DNA of 64,000 nt from an uncultured Erysipelotrichaceae bacterium (GCA_947166565.1 CAMVEL010000005.1:1-64000); one strand, 5' to 3'. Positions 8,893-18,726 are shown, counted from the stretch's first letter. The notes: generated by a model from the letters alone, not told the origin. Translations and numbers: made by a program.

Positions 8893-10686
8893 ATGCTATT
8901 TGGCAAGCACATCAACAAATATTACGCCAAATATTGGTATTTCTTCCTTCTTGGAGTCGTTTTCCTCGTCCTTGTTGATTTGGTCCAGACGATGATTCCT
9001 AGGTTCCTTGGCGAAATCATCGATAACGACAATGAGCTAATCGCGGATTTGAATAAACTTGGCCCGACCATCGGTTGGATTTTAGGCTGCGCTGGCGTTA
9101 TGTTCATCGGCCGTTTTGTTTGGAGGGTTGCGATTTTCCGTGCTTCCACTGGTATTTCCGCTAACGTTCGCAGCGAAATGTTCGATAAGGCCGAAAAGCT
9201 TTCGGCTTCCTATTACCACGAAAACAAAGTCGGGAACATCATGAACTGGTTCACGAGCGATATCGACGAGATCAGCGAATTCTTCGGCTGGGGGACTGTC
9301 ATGATCGTCGACGCCCTCTTCCTTTCCGTCTCGGTTTTGATTTCGATGTTCAACCTCAACGTCTGGTTGACCCTCGTGAGCTTGGTTCCGATCCTCCTTA
9401 TCGTCTTATGGGGCGCAATCGGCGATAAATTCTGGACGAAGATGTGGGGAGAAAGGCAGAAGGAGTTCGACGCCCTCTATGATTTTGCCAACGAGAACTT
9501 CACCGGAATCCGCGTCATCAAATCCTTCAACAAGCAGATTAAGGAAATCCGTGCCTTCGCAAAGGTTGCTAAGCGCAACGAGGAAGTTAACGTCAAATTC
9601 GCGAGGATGTATCTCCTATTTGACGCCTTCATCGAAGTCATCCTCTTCCTCCAGATGGCCTTCCTTTTGGGTTTCGGGGGCTATTTCATTTATTCTTTCG
9701 TAACGGGTAACCCGGTCATCCTCTTCGGGAACGAAATCCATTTGACCGTTGGTGAACTCGTCCGTTTCGCAGGCTACGTCGATTTGATCATCTGGCCGAT
9801 GATCGCCTTAGGGCAAATCATCTCCATGAGGAGTAGGGCCAAGGCCTCATTGAAACGTATATCCGAATTCCTTGATGCCCCACTAGACGTCAAAAACCCG
9901 GAAAACGGGTATGTTTTATCGAATGTGAAAGGGCGGATTGAGTTCCGTGACTTTTCCTTTACCTACCCCACCTCCAAAACCCCGTCTTTGGCTGATCTGA
10001 ACCTTGTTATTGAGGAGGGGAGCCATGTTGGGATAGTCGGAAAAGTCGGATGCGGGAAAACCACTCTGGTGAATTCCTTGTTTAGACTCTATAACGTTGA
10101 ATCGGGCCATCTATTCATCGATGGACACGACATCATGGAAGTCGATATCCCTTCCTTAAGGAGCGCTCTTGCCTATGGCCCACAGGATAATTTCCTCTAT
10201 AGCGATAAAATCGAGAACAACATCGCTTTTTCTGGCGAGAAGGATATGGAGAAAGTCAAGGAGGCCGCGGAATTCGCGGATGTCGCCTCCAATATCGAGG
10301 GCTTTGAGAAAGGTTATGAGACAATCTCCGGCGAAAGGGGCGTCACCCTTTCAGGCGGACAAAAACAAAGGATTTCCATCGCCAGGGCCTTCTATAAGGA
10401 TTCCCCGATCCTCGTCCTCGATGACTGCGTGTCCGCGGTCGATTTGAAGACCGAGGAAACGATCCTCCATAACATAATGACGATGCGCAAGGGCCAAACC
10501 ACAATCCTTATCGCCTCGCGCGTCTCCACCGTCATGAAGATGGATAAGATCATCGTCCTTGACGAAGGACGCCTCGCGGCCTATGGAAACCATGACGAAT
10601 TGATGAAGACCTCCCCCTTATATGAAAGGATGGTTTATCTCCAAGAACTTGAGAAAGAAGTGAAGGGAGGTGATTCCAATGGATGA
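8893..10686 (+). CDS. ABC exporter half-transporter A, degenerate ATP-site subunit
   Basis: This 597-residue protein has an exporter membrane domain of six segments (about 15-300) fused to an ATPase domain (about 340-590). Walker A is GKVGCGKTT near 383-391 and the signature LSGGQKQR is intact. Two key residues are changed: Walker B reads LVLDDCVSAVD, so the catalytic Glu is Asp, and the H-loop reads ASRVSTV, with Ser in place of His. This is the pattern of the non-catalytic subunit of heterodimeric exporters such as TM287/288 or BmrC/D. The stop overlaps the next gene by 8 bp. A Shine-Dalgarno AGGAG precedes the start. The substrate is unknown; drugs or lipids are typical. Confidence 0.92.
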   Translation: MLFGKHINKYYAKYWYFFLLGVVFLVLVDLVQTMIPRFLGEIIDNDNELIADLNKLGPTIGWILGCAGVMFIGRFVWRVAIFRASTGISANVRSEMFDKAEKLSASYYHENKVGNIMNWFTSDIDEISEFFGWGTVMIVDALFLSVSVLISMFNLNVWLTLVSLVPILLIVLWGAIGDKFWTKMWGERQKEFDALYDFANENFTGIRVIKSFNKQIKEIRAFAKVAKRNEEVNVKFARMYLLFDAFIEVILFLQMAFLLGFGGYFIYSFVTGNPVILFGNEIHLTVGELVRFAGYVDLIIWPMIALGQIISMRSRAKASLKRISEFLDAPLDVKNPENGYVLSNVKGRIEFRDFSFTYPTSKTPSLADLNLVIEEGSHVGIVGKVGCGKTTLVNSLFRLYNVESGHLFIDGHDIMEVDIPSLRSALAYGPQDNFLYSDKIENNIAFSGEKDMEKVKEAAEFADVASNIEGFEKGYETISGERGVTLSGGQKQRISIARAFYKDSPILVLDDCVSAVDLKTEETILHNIMTMRKGQTTILIASRVSTVMKMDKIIVLDEGRLAAYGNHDELMKTSPLYERMVYLQELEKEVKGGDSNG

Positions 10687-12454
10687 TGAAAAGGAACGTC
10701 TTTCCGGCGATAGGAAGATGAAACTAGGCGAAATCCTCCGCCATTCCTGGCCTTACATCAAAAAAGAGAAGTGGGCCATCGTTTTGGCGTTGTTCCTAAT
10801 CCTTCTTAACGTTGCCATCCATATAGTCTTGCCTCTTATCACCAGCCGCTATGTCGATATCCTCAAAAAGGACATCGATCACGTCACGGTCAGGATGATA
10901 GTCTCCATCGCAATCGGCTATGGCTCTTTGGCGGTTGCCGGCGAAATCATTAGGTACGTGCAGTCGATTACGTTAGCAAAAGCCGGTCAAAGAATCGTAT
11001 ACAAGATGAGGATGGATATCTTTGAGCACATCGAGAACATGTCCCTCAACCAGTTCAATCAGATGCCGGTTGGTTCTTTGGTGACGCGCGTTGCCAATTA
11101 CACCTCCGCGGTCAGCGAGCTTTTCACGAGCGTCCTCGTCAACCTCATTTCCAACGCGATGACGATAATCGGGGTCATGATCGTCATGTTCGTCATCTCT
11201 TGGAAGCTATCTTTATATCTTCTTATCTTCGCGATCGTCGCCGGAGTTAGTTCGTTCTTCTTCTGGAGGATAGTCGGAAAGATATTCCATAAGGAAAGAG
11301 GGGCCATCTCCGATTTGAATACCTTCCTATCCGAAAACCTCTCCGGTATGCGCCTTACCCAAATCTTCAACGCCGAGAAACGGAAGAAGGAGGAGTTCGA
11401 GGTCAAGAACAAGAACATCCGCAAGGCCAATTACCAAGTCGTCTTGGCTTTTGCCATCTACCGCCCGTTCATCACCTTCCTCTATTATGGGTCGCTTGCC
11501 TTGACTTTCTTCGTCGGTTTATCGATAGCCCTAAGTTCCGCGGAGATAGTTGCTTTCTACCTCTATTTGTCACAGTTCTTCAACCCGATTCAGAATATCG
11601 CGGACCAAATCAACCAGGTTCAACGCGCCGTCACGGCCGCGGAGAGGCTATATAGTCTATTGGATGTCCCTCCTGAAGTCGTCGATAAGGAAGACGCGGT
11701 TGAAATCGACCATTTCGAAGGGAAGATCGAATTCCGCAACGTTTGGTTTGCCTATGAGAAGGAGAATTGGATCCTTAAGGACGTTTCCTTCGTGGTCAAT
11801 CCCAAGGAAACCGTGGCCTTCGTTGGGGCGACTGGGGCTGGCAAGACCACGATCCTTTCCTTGATCGTCAGGAACTATGAAATTCAAAAGGGCCAAATCC
11901 TCATAGACGATATCGATATCACCAAAATAAAAATCAGCTCATTGCATAAAGCCATAGGCCAAATGCTGCAGGATGTCTTCCTTTTCTCTGGCTCCATTAG
12001 GACCAACCTCACCCTCCATGACGATTCCTTCACCGACGAAGAGGTCGAAGCCGCTTCCAAATACGTCAACGCGAATTCCTTTATCGATAAACTCCCCAAT
12101 AAATACGATGAGGAGATTATCGAAAGGGGCGAGAACCTATCAAGCGGTCAGCGTCAGCTTCTTTCCTTTGCCCGCACGATCCTCCATAAGCCGGAGATCC
12201 TCATCCTTGACGAAGCGACCGCCAATATCGACACCGAGACCGAATTATTGATACAGGACTCCCTTGAACGCATCAAAAACATCGGGACGATGCTCGTGGT
12301 CGCCCACCGTCTTTCCACCATTCAGCACGCGGATAACATCATCGTGCTCCAAAACGGGGAAATCCTTGAACAGGGAACCCATCAGGAACTACTCAAAAAG
12401 AAGGGCCATTATTACAAACTCTATGAGCTCCAATACGCGGGGCAAGAGGATTAG
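10679..12454 (+). CDS. ABC exporter half-transporter B, catalytic ATP-site subunit
   Basis: This 591-residue partner has the same layout: membrane domain (about 25-330) and ATPase domain (about 350-590). Walker A is GATGAGKTT, Walker B is ILILDEATANID with the catalytic Glu, and the H-loop is VAHRLSTI. Its signature is LSSGQRQ rather than LSGGQ, the matching change for a heterodimer whose one ATP site is dead. I start at the ATG 6 nt after a perfect GGAGGTG, within the end of the previous gene; a GTG 9 nt upstream is part of that ribosome-binding site. The gene ends convergent with, and 4 bp into, the nuclease gene. Confidence 0.92.
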   Translation: MDDEKERLSGDRKMKLGEILRHSWPYIKKEKWAIVLALFLILLNVAIHIVLPLITSRYVDILKKDIDHVTVRMIVSIAIGYGSLAVAGEIIRYVQSITLAKAGQRIVYKMRMDIFEHIENMSLNQFNQMPVGSLVTRVANYTSAVSELFTSVLVNLISNAMTIIGVMIVMFVISWKLSLYLLIFAIVAGVSSFFFWRIVGKIFHKERGAISDLNTFLSENLSGMRLTQIFNAEKRKKEEFEVKNKNIRKANYQVVLAFAIYRPFITFLYYGSLALTFFVGLSIALSSAEIVAFYLYLSQFFNPIQNIADQINQVQRAVTAAERLYSLLDVPPEVVDKEDAVEIDHFEGKIEFRNVWFAYEKENWILKDVSFVVNPKETVAFVGATGAGKTTILSLIVRNYEIQKGQILIDDIDITKIKISSLHKAIGQMLQDVFLFSGSIRTNLTLHDDSFTDEEVEAASKYVNANSFIDKLPNKYDEEIIERGENLSSGQRQLLSFARTILHKPEILILDEATANIDTETELLIQDSLERIKNIGTMLVVAHRLSTIQHADNIIVLQNGEILEQGTHQELLKKKGHYYKLYELQYAGQED

Positions 12455-14088
12455 GCGTTATCCCAGATGCGGTGAGCGTATTCTGGGTGATCAATGAAGG
12501 GGTTGCGGTTAAGCTGGATTTTCGCAATCTCCTCGTTACGGATTATCTCCTTATCGGAAACGGGGTCTTCATCGGACCAACGCAAGTACAAATCGATGGC
12601 CCATGAGGATAATCCCGGGAAGGGTTTCTTATCAAAACAAGCATAGGTCTTCCAATTAGGGAGTTTTTCCTCGTAACGGGTAACCATATAGAAGTAGATT
12701 CGCGCGAAATCGCCTTTGTATTGGTCTGGAACCTCGCACGCTCCACCGCTATAACCCTTGACGGTCGAAGTGCCGATTTTGGTTCCGTTTGTTGAGGTAT
12801 AGGTGACGTTATTTACTTCTGCGTGAGGCAGATTCCCCCTCTTGTTATTGACGTACGCGTCGGTTGGCAAAAGGTGATGGAGGTCGGATTTCATCGGGGA
12901 TCCTTCGCTAAATACGCTTTGGGGGATGGTGTGTTCGCGGTTGAACATCTGCCCTTCGGCGTTGTAATTCGATTTGCCAGGCGCGCCTTGATGGTCGGTC
13001 TCTGGGTCAAAGCGATAGGCGGAATACATGTCGATGATCTTCTTATCCGCGTCGACATCGGTTGTCTGATAGGCCGTGTAGGCGTAGTCGTAACCTTTGT
13101 TGGTGTGGTCATCGATTAGGTGGCAAAGCTCCGTTTTCAATTCCTTTCCCGATATGTTCGCCCCGATATCCTCATAATATGAGGTTGTATCCGTCGGATC
13201 TATTGGGGGAAGGGTTATGTTCCCCGTTCCGGTTTCGATCGTTTCGGAAGAGGAGGTATCTTCGCTAGGCGGGAGGATTTCGATATCTGAAGAAGAATAG
13301 ACTAGCGAGATCGATTTGATATACGCCGCGGAGCTTCCCACGGTCAAACGGAAATGGGTATAGCCTGAAGGTACCCCAAGGGTCTCGTTGCTTTTTAAGG
13401 CGGTAGAGAGGGTATAGGATTCGTTTTGTCCTTTGGTGACCTCGAGTTTCATGTTGCCGGAACTAGACAAGGTAACCGTAATCGCCTTAAGCTCGCCTAA
13501 GGAGGAAATCGAATACAGGACCCCCTCGTTTTTCTTCATTTGGGCATAGCCATAATTGCTATTTGTGGATCCCATGCACATCTTATAACCGATTTTGAAT
13601 GGGTCCCCGTTATCGTCTTTTCCGGAATTGTTGATGGTCTCACTCGACGAATATGATCCGCTTATCTTTCCATTGCTCTCATCAAGGATGAATTCGTGAT
13701 GATATTCTTCGACCGGCTCTTCGGTCGATTCGTCTTCGGATGGTTCCGAAGAAGTTTCGATTGGCTCTTCCTCGCTAGATTCGATAGAGGAGTCCTCGCC
13801 TGTTTCAATCGAAGACTCGCTAGATTCTTCGGAAGAATAAATTTCTGAGGTTGGTTCTTCGCTGAAACCCTCGCTTGATTCACTTTCTCCTAAAGAAGAT
13901 TCCGATGCCTCTGAGGATGAGGATTCCTCTTCCGTTGTTGTTGAAGAAGACGTTGAAGGCGATTCCTCGTTTGAAGACGAAGTCGATTCCGCGGTGGTCT
14001 CGCTTGGTTTTTCGGAAGCCGTAGATGAAGATGTCCCCCCGCAGGAAAGAAGGAAAGCGCAAAGAAGTGGAAGACTAAATTTCTTCAT
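12451..14088 (-). CDS. Secreted endonuclease I (EndA/NucM family) lipoprotein
   Basis: This is a predicted cell-surface DNase of 545 residues. The signal MKKFSLPLLCAFLLSC has lipobox LLSC. About 105 residues of Ser/Glu/Thr/Pro low-complexity linker (about 20-128) follow, then a beta-rich domain (about 129-270) that may bind DNA or wall. A short linker leads to the endonuclease I domain (about 300-530), with the metal/HNH-like motif FNREHTIPQSVF near 378-390 and DLHHLLPTDAYVN just after it. Family members degrade extracellular DNA for nutrition or uptake. The start overlaps the stop of the upstream phosphatidyltransferase gene by 4 bp, so it is translationally coupled to a membrane-lipid gene, an odd pairing. 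Confidence 0.85.
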   Translation of the reverse strand: MKKFSLPLLCAFLLSCGGTSSSTASEKPSETTAESTSSSNEESPSTSSSTTTEEESSSSEASESSLGESESSEGFSEEPTSEIYSSEESSESSIETGEDSSIESSEEEPIETSSEPSEDESTEEPVEEYHHEFILDESNGKISGSYSSSETINNSGKDDNGDPFKIGYKMCMGSTNSNYGYAQMKKNEGVLYSISSLGELKAITVTLSSSGNMKLEVTKGQNESYTLSTALKSNETLGVPSGYTHFRLTVGSSAAYIKSISLVYSSSDIEILPPSEDTSSSETIETGTGNITLPPIDPTDTTSYYEDIGANISGKELKTELCHLIDDHTNKGYDYAYTAYQTTDVDADKKIIDMYSAYRFDPETDHQGAPGKSNYNAEGQMFNREHTIPQSVFSEGSPMKSDLHHLLPTDAYVNNKRGNLPHAEVNNVTYTSTNGTKIGTSTVKGYSGGACEVPDQYKGDFARIYFYMVTRYEEKLPNWKTYACFDKKPFPGLSSWAIDLYLRWSDEDPVSDKEIIRNEEIAKIQLNRNPFIDHPEYAHRIWDNA

Positions 14089-14690
14089 ATCGTTTCCTCT
14101 CCTTTTTCATTAGGCTCTTCTTTCTTTTTCCTAAGGAAAAGGAATATCGATTTTCTCGATGTGTCATATTCTTTGTTGATGATATGAATCGCGCAGACTT
14201 CAAGCCCGCCAAAGATGGCAATCGCGGCACCCGTGTAGAAATAAATGGTGTAAAGAAGGAAGATCTCTCCAATAAGAGCGAAGGGGAAAAGATAAAAATA
14301 AACCCCAAGGATTTTGTTCGCGTATGTATGCAGCGCGGAAAAGGCATGGAATTTGATCGCGCAGATGATATAGCCAATGAGTTGGAAAAATAAGCCAACC
14401 CCTGCCGTTATTAAACCGGGAATTCCAATTGTCCTTAGGATATGGTTCCACAAGGTGATGACCATGACGGTGTAGAAGAAGAGGTCGCTGAAACTATCGA
14501 GGATGGAACCGAATTTTGATTCGGCGTGCAGTTTCCTAGCCAAAAACCCATCTATGGCATCGCTAAAACCACAGACGCCCCAAACTATAAGGTAAGGAAC
14601 TGACATCGGTTCGATGAAGAAAAGGGAAATAGCTGCCCCAATCCTAATTAGGGTGACCATGTTCGGGATTTGCTTCACAAATCGGTTCAT
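14085..14690 (-). CDS. CDP-alcohol phosphatidyltransferase family membrane enzyme
   Basis: This integral membrane enzyme would transfer a phosphatidyl group from CDP-diacylglycerol to an alcohol such as glycerol phosphate. The signature D-x2-D-G-x2-A-R-x8-G-x3-D-x3-D is complete (DAIDGFLARKLHAESKFGSILD then SFSD). Four to six hydrophobic segments surround it. At 201 residues it fits the PgsA/PssA size. I use the ATG at 14690; the frame is open 93 nt further upstream into mscS, and a TTG at 14696 with GGGGAG 7 nt before it is another possible start. It lies between mscS and the nuclease, all read leftward. PgsA is the likeliest specific identity but is not proven. Confidence 0.8.
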   Translation of the reverse strand: MNRFVKQIPNMVTLIRIGAAISLFFIEPMSVPYLIVWGVCGFSDAIDGFLARKLHAESKFGSILDSFSDLFFYTVMVITLWNHILRTIGIPGLITAGVGLFFQLIGYIICAIKFHAFSALHTYANKILGVYFYLFPFALIGEIFLLYTIYFYTGAAIAIFGGLEVCAIHIINKEYDTSRKSIFLFLRKKKEEPNEKGEETI

Positions 14691-14739
14691 ATTCAAGATG
14701 ATACTCCCCGAGTAGCTAGATAAAAAGGAAAAATAAAGA

Positions 14740-15810
14740 TTATTTTTGTTCCTCGACGCCGCGGGAAAGTTCCCTTTGCTCATCGGTGAATTCCGTGGCT
14801 TTTTGCTCTTCCTTCTTGGTGACTTTCATCGAGGAAGCCTCCTCGGCTTCATGAACGACGATTTGATTGTATGGAATCTCAATGCCGTTTTCGTCGAACA
14901 TGATCTTGATTTGCCTGTTGAGGTCACGTTGGACCTGATAGATGTCGTCCTCTTTGCATTTGGCAACGAAAAGGAGGTTGACGGATGATTCGCCAAGCTC
15001 ATCGACACCCTTATAGAATGGGCCTTCAACGATAGCAGGTATCGCCTCTTTTATCTTTTCGAGGTTATCCGCGATGACCGATTCGACCTTCTCGATACGG
15101 ACGTCGTAAGAGATACCAACCATAGCTTTGGCAACCGAAAGTTCCTTGGTTTGGTTGATAAGGGATTTGATTTCGGAGTTATTGACGATTTTGACGTTTC
15201 CTCCGGCATCCATCAATTTGGTGGTGCGGATTCCAATGAAAATAACTTCGCCCCTCCATCCATCGATGATGACGATATCGCCGACTTGGAAATCGCTTTC
15301 GAAGACGATGAAGACACCGGCGAGGATATCGGCGACTAGGGTTTGGGAACCAAGACCTATGATAAGGGTCATGACGCCAGCGGAAGCAATCATCGTCGTG
15401 GTGTCCGCGCCCCAAGCCTTGATAACTAAGAAGAAAGCGGTGATGGCAATCGCCCATTTAAGGAAGTTCGCGATCAATTTGGAGATGGTGAGGCCTTTCC
15501 TGGAATGGAAGGTGATCAAGGCCAAATAATGGAGGATGATGCCCAGGGTCACCGCGATTCCAATGATTTGGATCGTGTTGATCGTGTTTGGGATAGCGTG
15601 TTGGAAAAGATATTGGAGAAACGCATTGTCGGAAACGGTTTGGTTAAAGACGGAACGGGGATCCCATTGGATGACCCCATCGACGATTCCGACTTGGACG
15701 CCATAAATCTGTTTGGCGAAGACGAAGCCGAGGATGGTCCCGACCATCAAGACTCCGTAGACTATCCATTTGGCGAAGTCCTTTTTCTCCATTTTCTTAG
15801 CTTTTTTCAT
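14740..15810 (-). CDS. mscS: Small-conductance mechanosensitive channel, MscS family
   Basis: This 356-residue channel protein would release solutes under osmotic shock. There are three hydrophobic segments (about 15-32, 75-100, 112-130), then the pore-lining helix with Ala/Gly repeats (TMIASAGVMTLIIGLGSQTL-like, about 134-155) and the conserved beta domain start FQVGDIVIIDGWRGEV (about 175-190). A charged C-terminal tail rich in Glu and Lys extends past the usual end. AGGAGG stands 8 nt before the start. The gene is 12 bp after the 955-residue repeat protein gene and is likely co-transcribed with it. Confidence 0.92.
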   Translation of the reverse strand: MKKAKKMEKKDFAKWIVYGVLMVGTILGFVFAKQIYGVQVGIVDGVIQWDPRSVFNQTVSDNAFLQYLFQHAIPNTINTIQIIGIAVTLGIILHYLALITFHSRKGLTISKLIANFLKWAIAITAFFLVIKAWGADTTTMIASAGVMTLIIGLGSQTLVADILAGVFIVFESDFQVGDIVIIDGWRGEVIFIGIRTTKLMDAGGNVKIVNNSEIKSLINQTKELSVAKAMVGISYDVRIEKVESVIADNLEKIKEAIPAIVEGPFYKGVDELGESSVNLLFVAKCKEDDIYQVQRDLNRQIKIMFDENGIEIPYNQIVVHEAEEASSMKVTKKEEQKATEFTDEQRELSRGVEEQK

Positions 15811-15822
15811 TGTTTTATCCTC

Positions 15823-18690
15823 CTATCCATTGATATAGAATTCATAGTTTTCGGCAATTGTAATCGCTCTTTCGATACTGCCCTCGGTATACATAAACTC
15901 GATTTTGGCCCCTTCGGACAAACTTCTAACGAACGTTTCCGCATCATATGAGCCTGCGACTGAAGTAGACATATCGACATAAGTGTAGTTTTGCCTTGGA
16001 TCAGGAAGCTCGTAATCATAAACGTGCGCTTCCCCGTCTTGATTGGAGACCCTAACGCTTGTGTTGCTGAAATGGCTTCCTTTTTGGAAATACAGGATCT
16101 GCAATCCGATTTGTGGGGATGTGGCCACGATTTCCTGCGAGATTATCCTTCCGCCATAGACAACAGGCTCCTCCGCTTCGGTGAAGGTGGCTTTTCCGGA
16201 ATAGACGATTTCATCTTCACCCGTTCCGGTGGTTTCGTCGTAATAGAATGCCGTTATTTGATAATCGTATTCCTGGTTGAGGTTCACGCAATAATCGGAA
16301 CCGGTTGAATAATCCGCCATTCCTAGATATACCCAATCCTCTGGCCGTTGTCCTTCCTCTCCGAAGAGTTTGGAAGTAACTTCGGTATCACCATCTAAAA
16401 CATGGAAAGTATATGAAGAGTATTTATCGAAAGGAGTAGTGAATTCCATTTTCGCGGCCATCATGTAATCGGCGCTCGAAATCGTGAAGTCGCAATTAAG
16501 CCCCGTTATTCCCGAAGCACTGATGGGGCTAAACGAGGTCATGCCCGATTCATAGACTAGGTTTTTCGTGCCGTCATAGACATAACGGACTTCGTAATAT
16601 AAGGAAGAGAAGATATCGATGATGTATGAGCCGTCTGTCGGATTGACCGTTTCGAAGGTTTGCTCTTCCCCGATTACGTCGAGAGGGAATTCAACTCCAT
16701 CGACGCTTCCTGAGGTTTGAAGGAATAGGGTAATGTCGCTTATGCGACTAAGGGGGTCAAGGACATCGACCCCGAAAGTGAATTCACGGGTTTTCGAATT
16801 CGCGGTTTTGGGCCATAGCAATTCGGTGATCGACCCTTTTTCCAAATCGGTGAATTGGACGCTGCCGGATTCGAAAACGACATCCTCGCCCAAATCGTCG
16901 TCATGATATTTAAAGGTATAGGAATAGGTGGTCTCTTCGTCCAATTCAATGTCGGAAGGGAATTCCGCGGTTTGGGAATCCGATATTCCCTGCAAGGCGA
17001 CATCATAATTTTTCCCTTCGTATTCGAAGGTCAACGTGAAATCGGAAAGATTGCCGTCTGGATCCTCATAGCCAAGGAAGACGTCGAAGGTGCGGGAATA
17101 GAATTTGGCGTTTGGATTGATTTCGAAGTAGGAGAAATTCGATCCAGTCGGTTCCAAAACAACGGTTCCCAAATCAAAACTTGATACCGTTTCGCCGTCT
17201 TTATACATAATGTAGGCCGAAACGGTAATCGATGAATCAACCATTTCAAGGCCGTCGAGGAAGATGGTTTGCGGATCTAGGGTCTTATCTAGAGGATATT
17301 CAAGGTGATCGCCCCAATCCGCTAGATCCATATGGAGAACGAACTCGCTCAAACGGTTGTCGGGGTCGGTGTAATTCAAGGATAAGGTGGTAAGGCGGCT
17401 CCCTACGGTAACCTTATGGTCCCAATCGACTCCGATGAATTCGGGATCGTGCTGAACGAAGTTATTGTTCTTGAAGGTGATTTCGCCTTCTCCGTTAGGC
17501 ATAACGACCTCAACCCCTTTATCCAAATAGGAGAAGCGGTAAGTGTATGGCATGGTCTCGATGAACAGCTCGCTATCATCGTAGGAAATGGTTTGGACCC
17601 CGTTTTTCTTCTCAATCTCAAAACTAACTGGGTCAGGAGCATCCGCGGTTGCGGTAGCCGTTGGGGAAAGAAGGAGTTTGAAATCGGAGAAGCGATTGAA
17701 ATCATCGACGTAGATTAGTTCGATATCGAAGGTGTTATTCTCAAAGTCCGCGGTCTTGTCCCATTTGATGCCATGGACGCGGCTAACCCCAAGGGAGCAG
17801 TCATCGATGAAAGTTTCGAGCCACTTGGTTTCCTTCAATTCCCCGTTTTCCATATAGGAAACGTTATATTGGAAAACCCTATCCTCGAGATCACCCAAAT
17901 CGGCGATATCGATGGATTGCATTTCGCGTGTTTTATTCAATGCGAAGCGATATGGTTCTTCTTGCTCTTCCTCTTTCAATTGGAAGAAGATATCGGAAAT
18001 GACATCCCTATCATCCACGTAATTGAGTTCAAAATCGATGGTATGGGTCAAGTAATTTGCCATTCTATCCCATCTAACGCCATAGACGCGGGATATCTCC
18101 ACGCTGGTGAAACTGTCTTCGTAAAGATTCTTTCCGCCGTAACGTTCTTGCCTTACCGCGACGTTATAGACTTGCTTGCTTCCAAGACCATCAAAAGTTC
18201 CTTCGTTGATGCCTTCATGAAGCTCGACTTTTTGGCTGTAATTCTCGTTCCTTACATAAAGGAAGAATGGGTCTTTCTCGTCGAGAACCCCTTCTAATTC
18301 GAGTCTGTAGTCGAGCCTTTCAGAAGAAAGGGAGAAGTCGGTGAAATTCAAATTGATTTTGTTTTCGGAAACGACGCTGATGCCGACTACGGTCGAGACG
18401 GTAGTGACCGAAATGACGGTCGCCGCAACCACCGCGGCATGCCCTGCGGTCGCTACGGAAGTGGCCTTTACCGATTTGGTGATATTCTCGGCATATCCTT
18501 TCCTTTGCGACGCCTTGAAGGTATTTTCCTTCACGGAATCGTTTTTGATATGTGAGGAGTTGAAAGAGGGGACGTCTTTGTTTTCTTTTTGGAAAAAAGA
18601 TTCGCTCTTCGGGGTATGGGAAAATTCATGGACACGCTTCGAAGAGTCCTCATTCACTGGTTTAAATGAATTAAATTCGTCTTCCCTCAT
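15823..18690 (-). CDS. 955-residue membrane-anchored protein with five beta-type repeats
   Basis: I do not recognise a named family. The first 85 residues are polar and charged, without a signal peptide, and a single hydrophobic segment (about 86-108) suggests a type II membrane protein with most of the chain outside. The outer part holds at least five repeats beginning near residues 203, 305, 418, 520 and 622, with a period of about 100-115. Each repeat has an aromatic-Asp pattern: YVDDRDVISD (224), YVDDFNRFSD (327), YTDPDNRLSE (440), YEDPDGNLSD (541) and VLDPLSRISD (643). Before it stands W-D in the first three repeats (VRWD, IKWD, VDWD). This looks like a tandem beta-sandwich (Ig or fibronectin-like) adhesin or wall protein. 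A diverged domain fills the last 240 residues. Confidence 0.75.
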   Translation of the reverse strand: MREDEFNSFKPVNEDSSKRVHEFSHTPKSESFFQKENKDVPSFNSSHIKNDSVKENTFKASQRKGYAENITKSVKATSVATAGHAAVVAATVISVTTVSTVVGISVVSENKINLNFTDFSLSSERLDYRLELEGVLDEKDPFFLYVRNENYSQKVELHEGINEGTFDGLGSKQVYNVAVRQERYGGKNLYEDSFTSVEISRVYGVRWDRMANYLTHTIDFELNYVDDRDVISDIFFQLKEEEQEEPYRFALNKTREMQSIDIADLGDLEDRVFQYNVSYMENGELKETKWLETFIDDCSLGVSRVHGIKWDKTADFENNTFDIELIYVDDFNRFSDFKLLLSPTATATADAPDPVSFEIEKKNGVQTISYDDSELFIETMPYTYRFSYLDKGVEVVMPNGEGEITFKNNNFVQHDPEFIGVDWDHKVTVGSRLTTLSLNYTDPDNRLSEFVLHMDLADWGDHLEYPLDKTLDPQTIFLDGLEMVDSSITVSAYIMYKDGETVSSFDLGTVVLEPTGSNFSYFEINPNAKFYSRTFDVFLGYEDPDGNLSDFTLTFEYEGKNYDVALQGISDSQTAEFPSDIELDEETTYSYTFKYHDDDLGEDVVFESGSVQFTDLEKGSITELLWPKTANSKTREFTFGVDVLDPLSRISDITLFLQTSGSVDGVEFPLDVIGEEQTFETVNPTDGSYIIDIFSSLYYEVRYVYDGTKNLVYESGMTSFSPISASGITGLNCDFTISSADYMMAAKMEFTTPFDKYSSYTFHVLDGDTEVTSKLFGEEGQRPEDWVYLGMADYSTGSDYCVNLNQEYDYQITAFYYDETTGTGEDEIVYSGKATFTEAEEPVVYGGRIISQEIVATSPQIGLQILYFQKGSHFSNTSVRVSNQDGEAHVYDYELPDPRQNYTYVDMSTSVAGSYDAETFVRSLSEGAKIEFMYTEGSIERAITIAENYEFYING

Positions 18691-18698
18691 GATTACAA

Positions 18699-18726
18699 AT
18701 TATCCTACACCTTTTGTTGAAAACAA
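18699..18726 (-). promoter_or_regulatory. Promoter of the 955-residue protein gene, leaderless type
   Basis: On the minus strand TTGTTT (18721-18726) and GATAAT (18699-18704) are 16 nt apart. The ATG follows 8 nt after the -10 box and no Shine-Dalgarno sequence is present. Confidence 0.5.
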
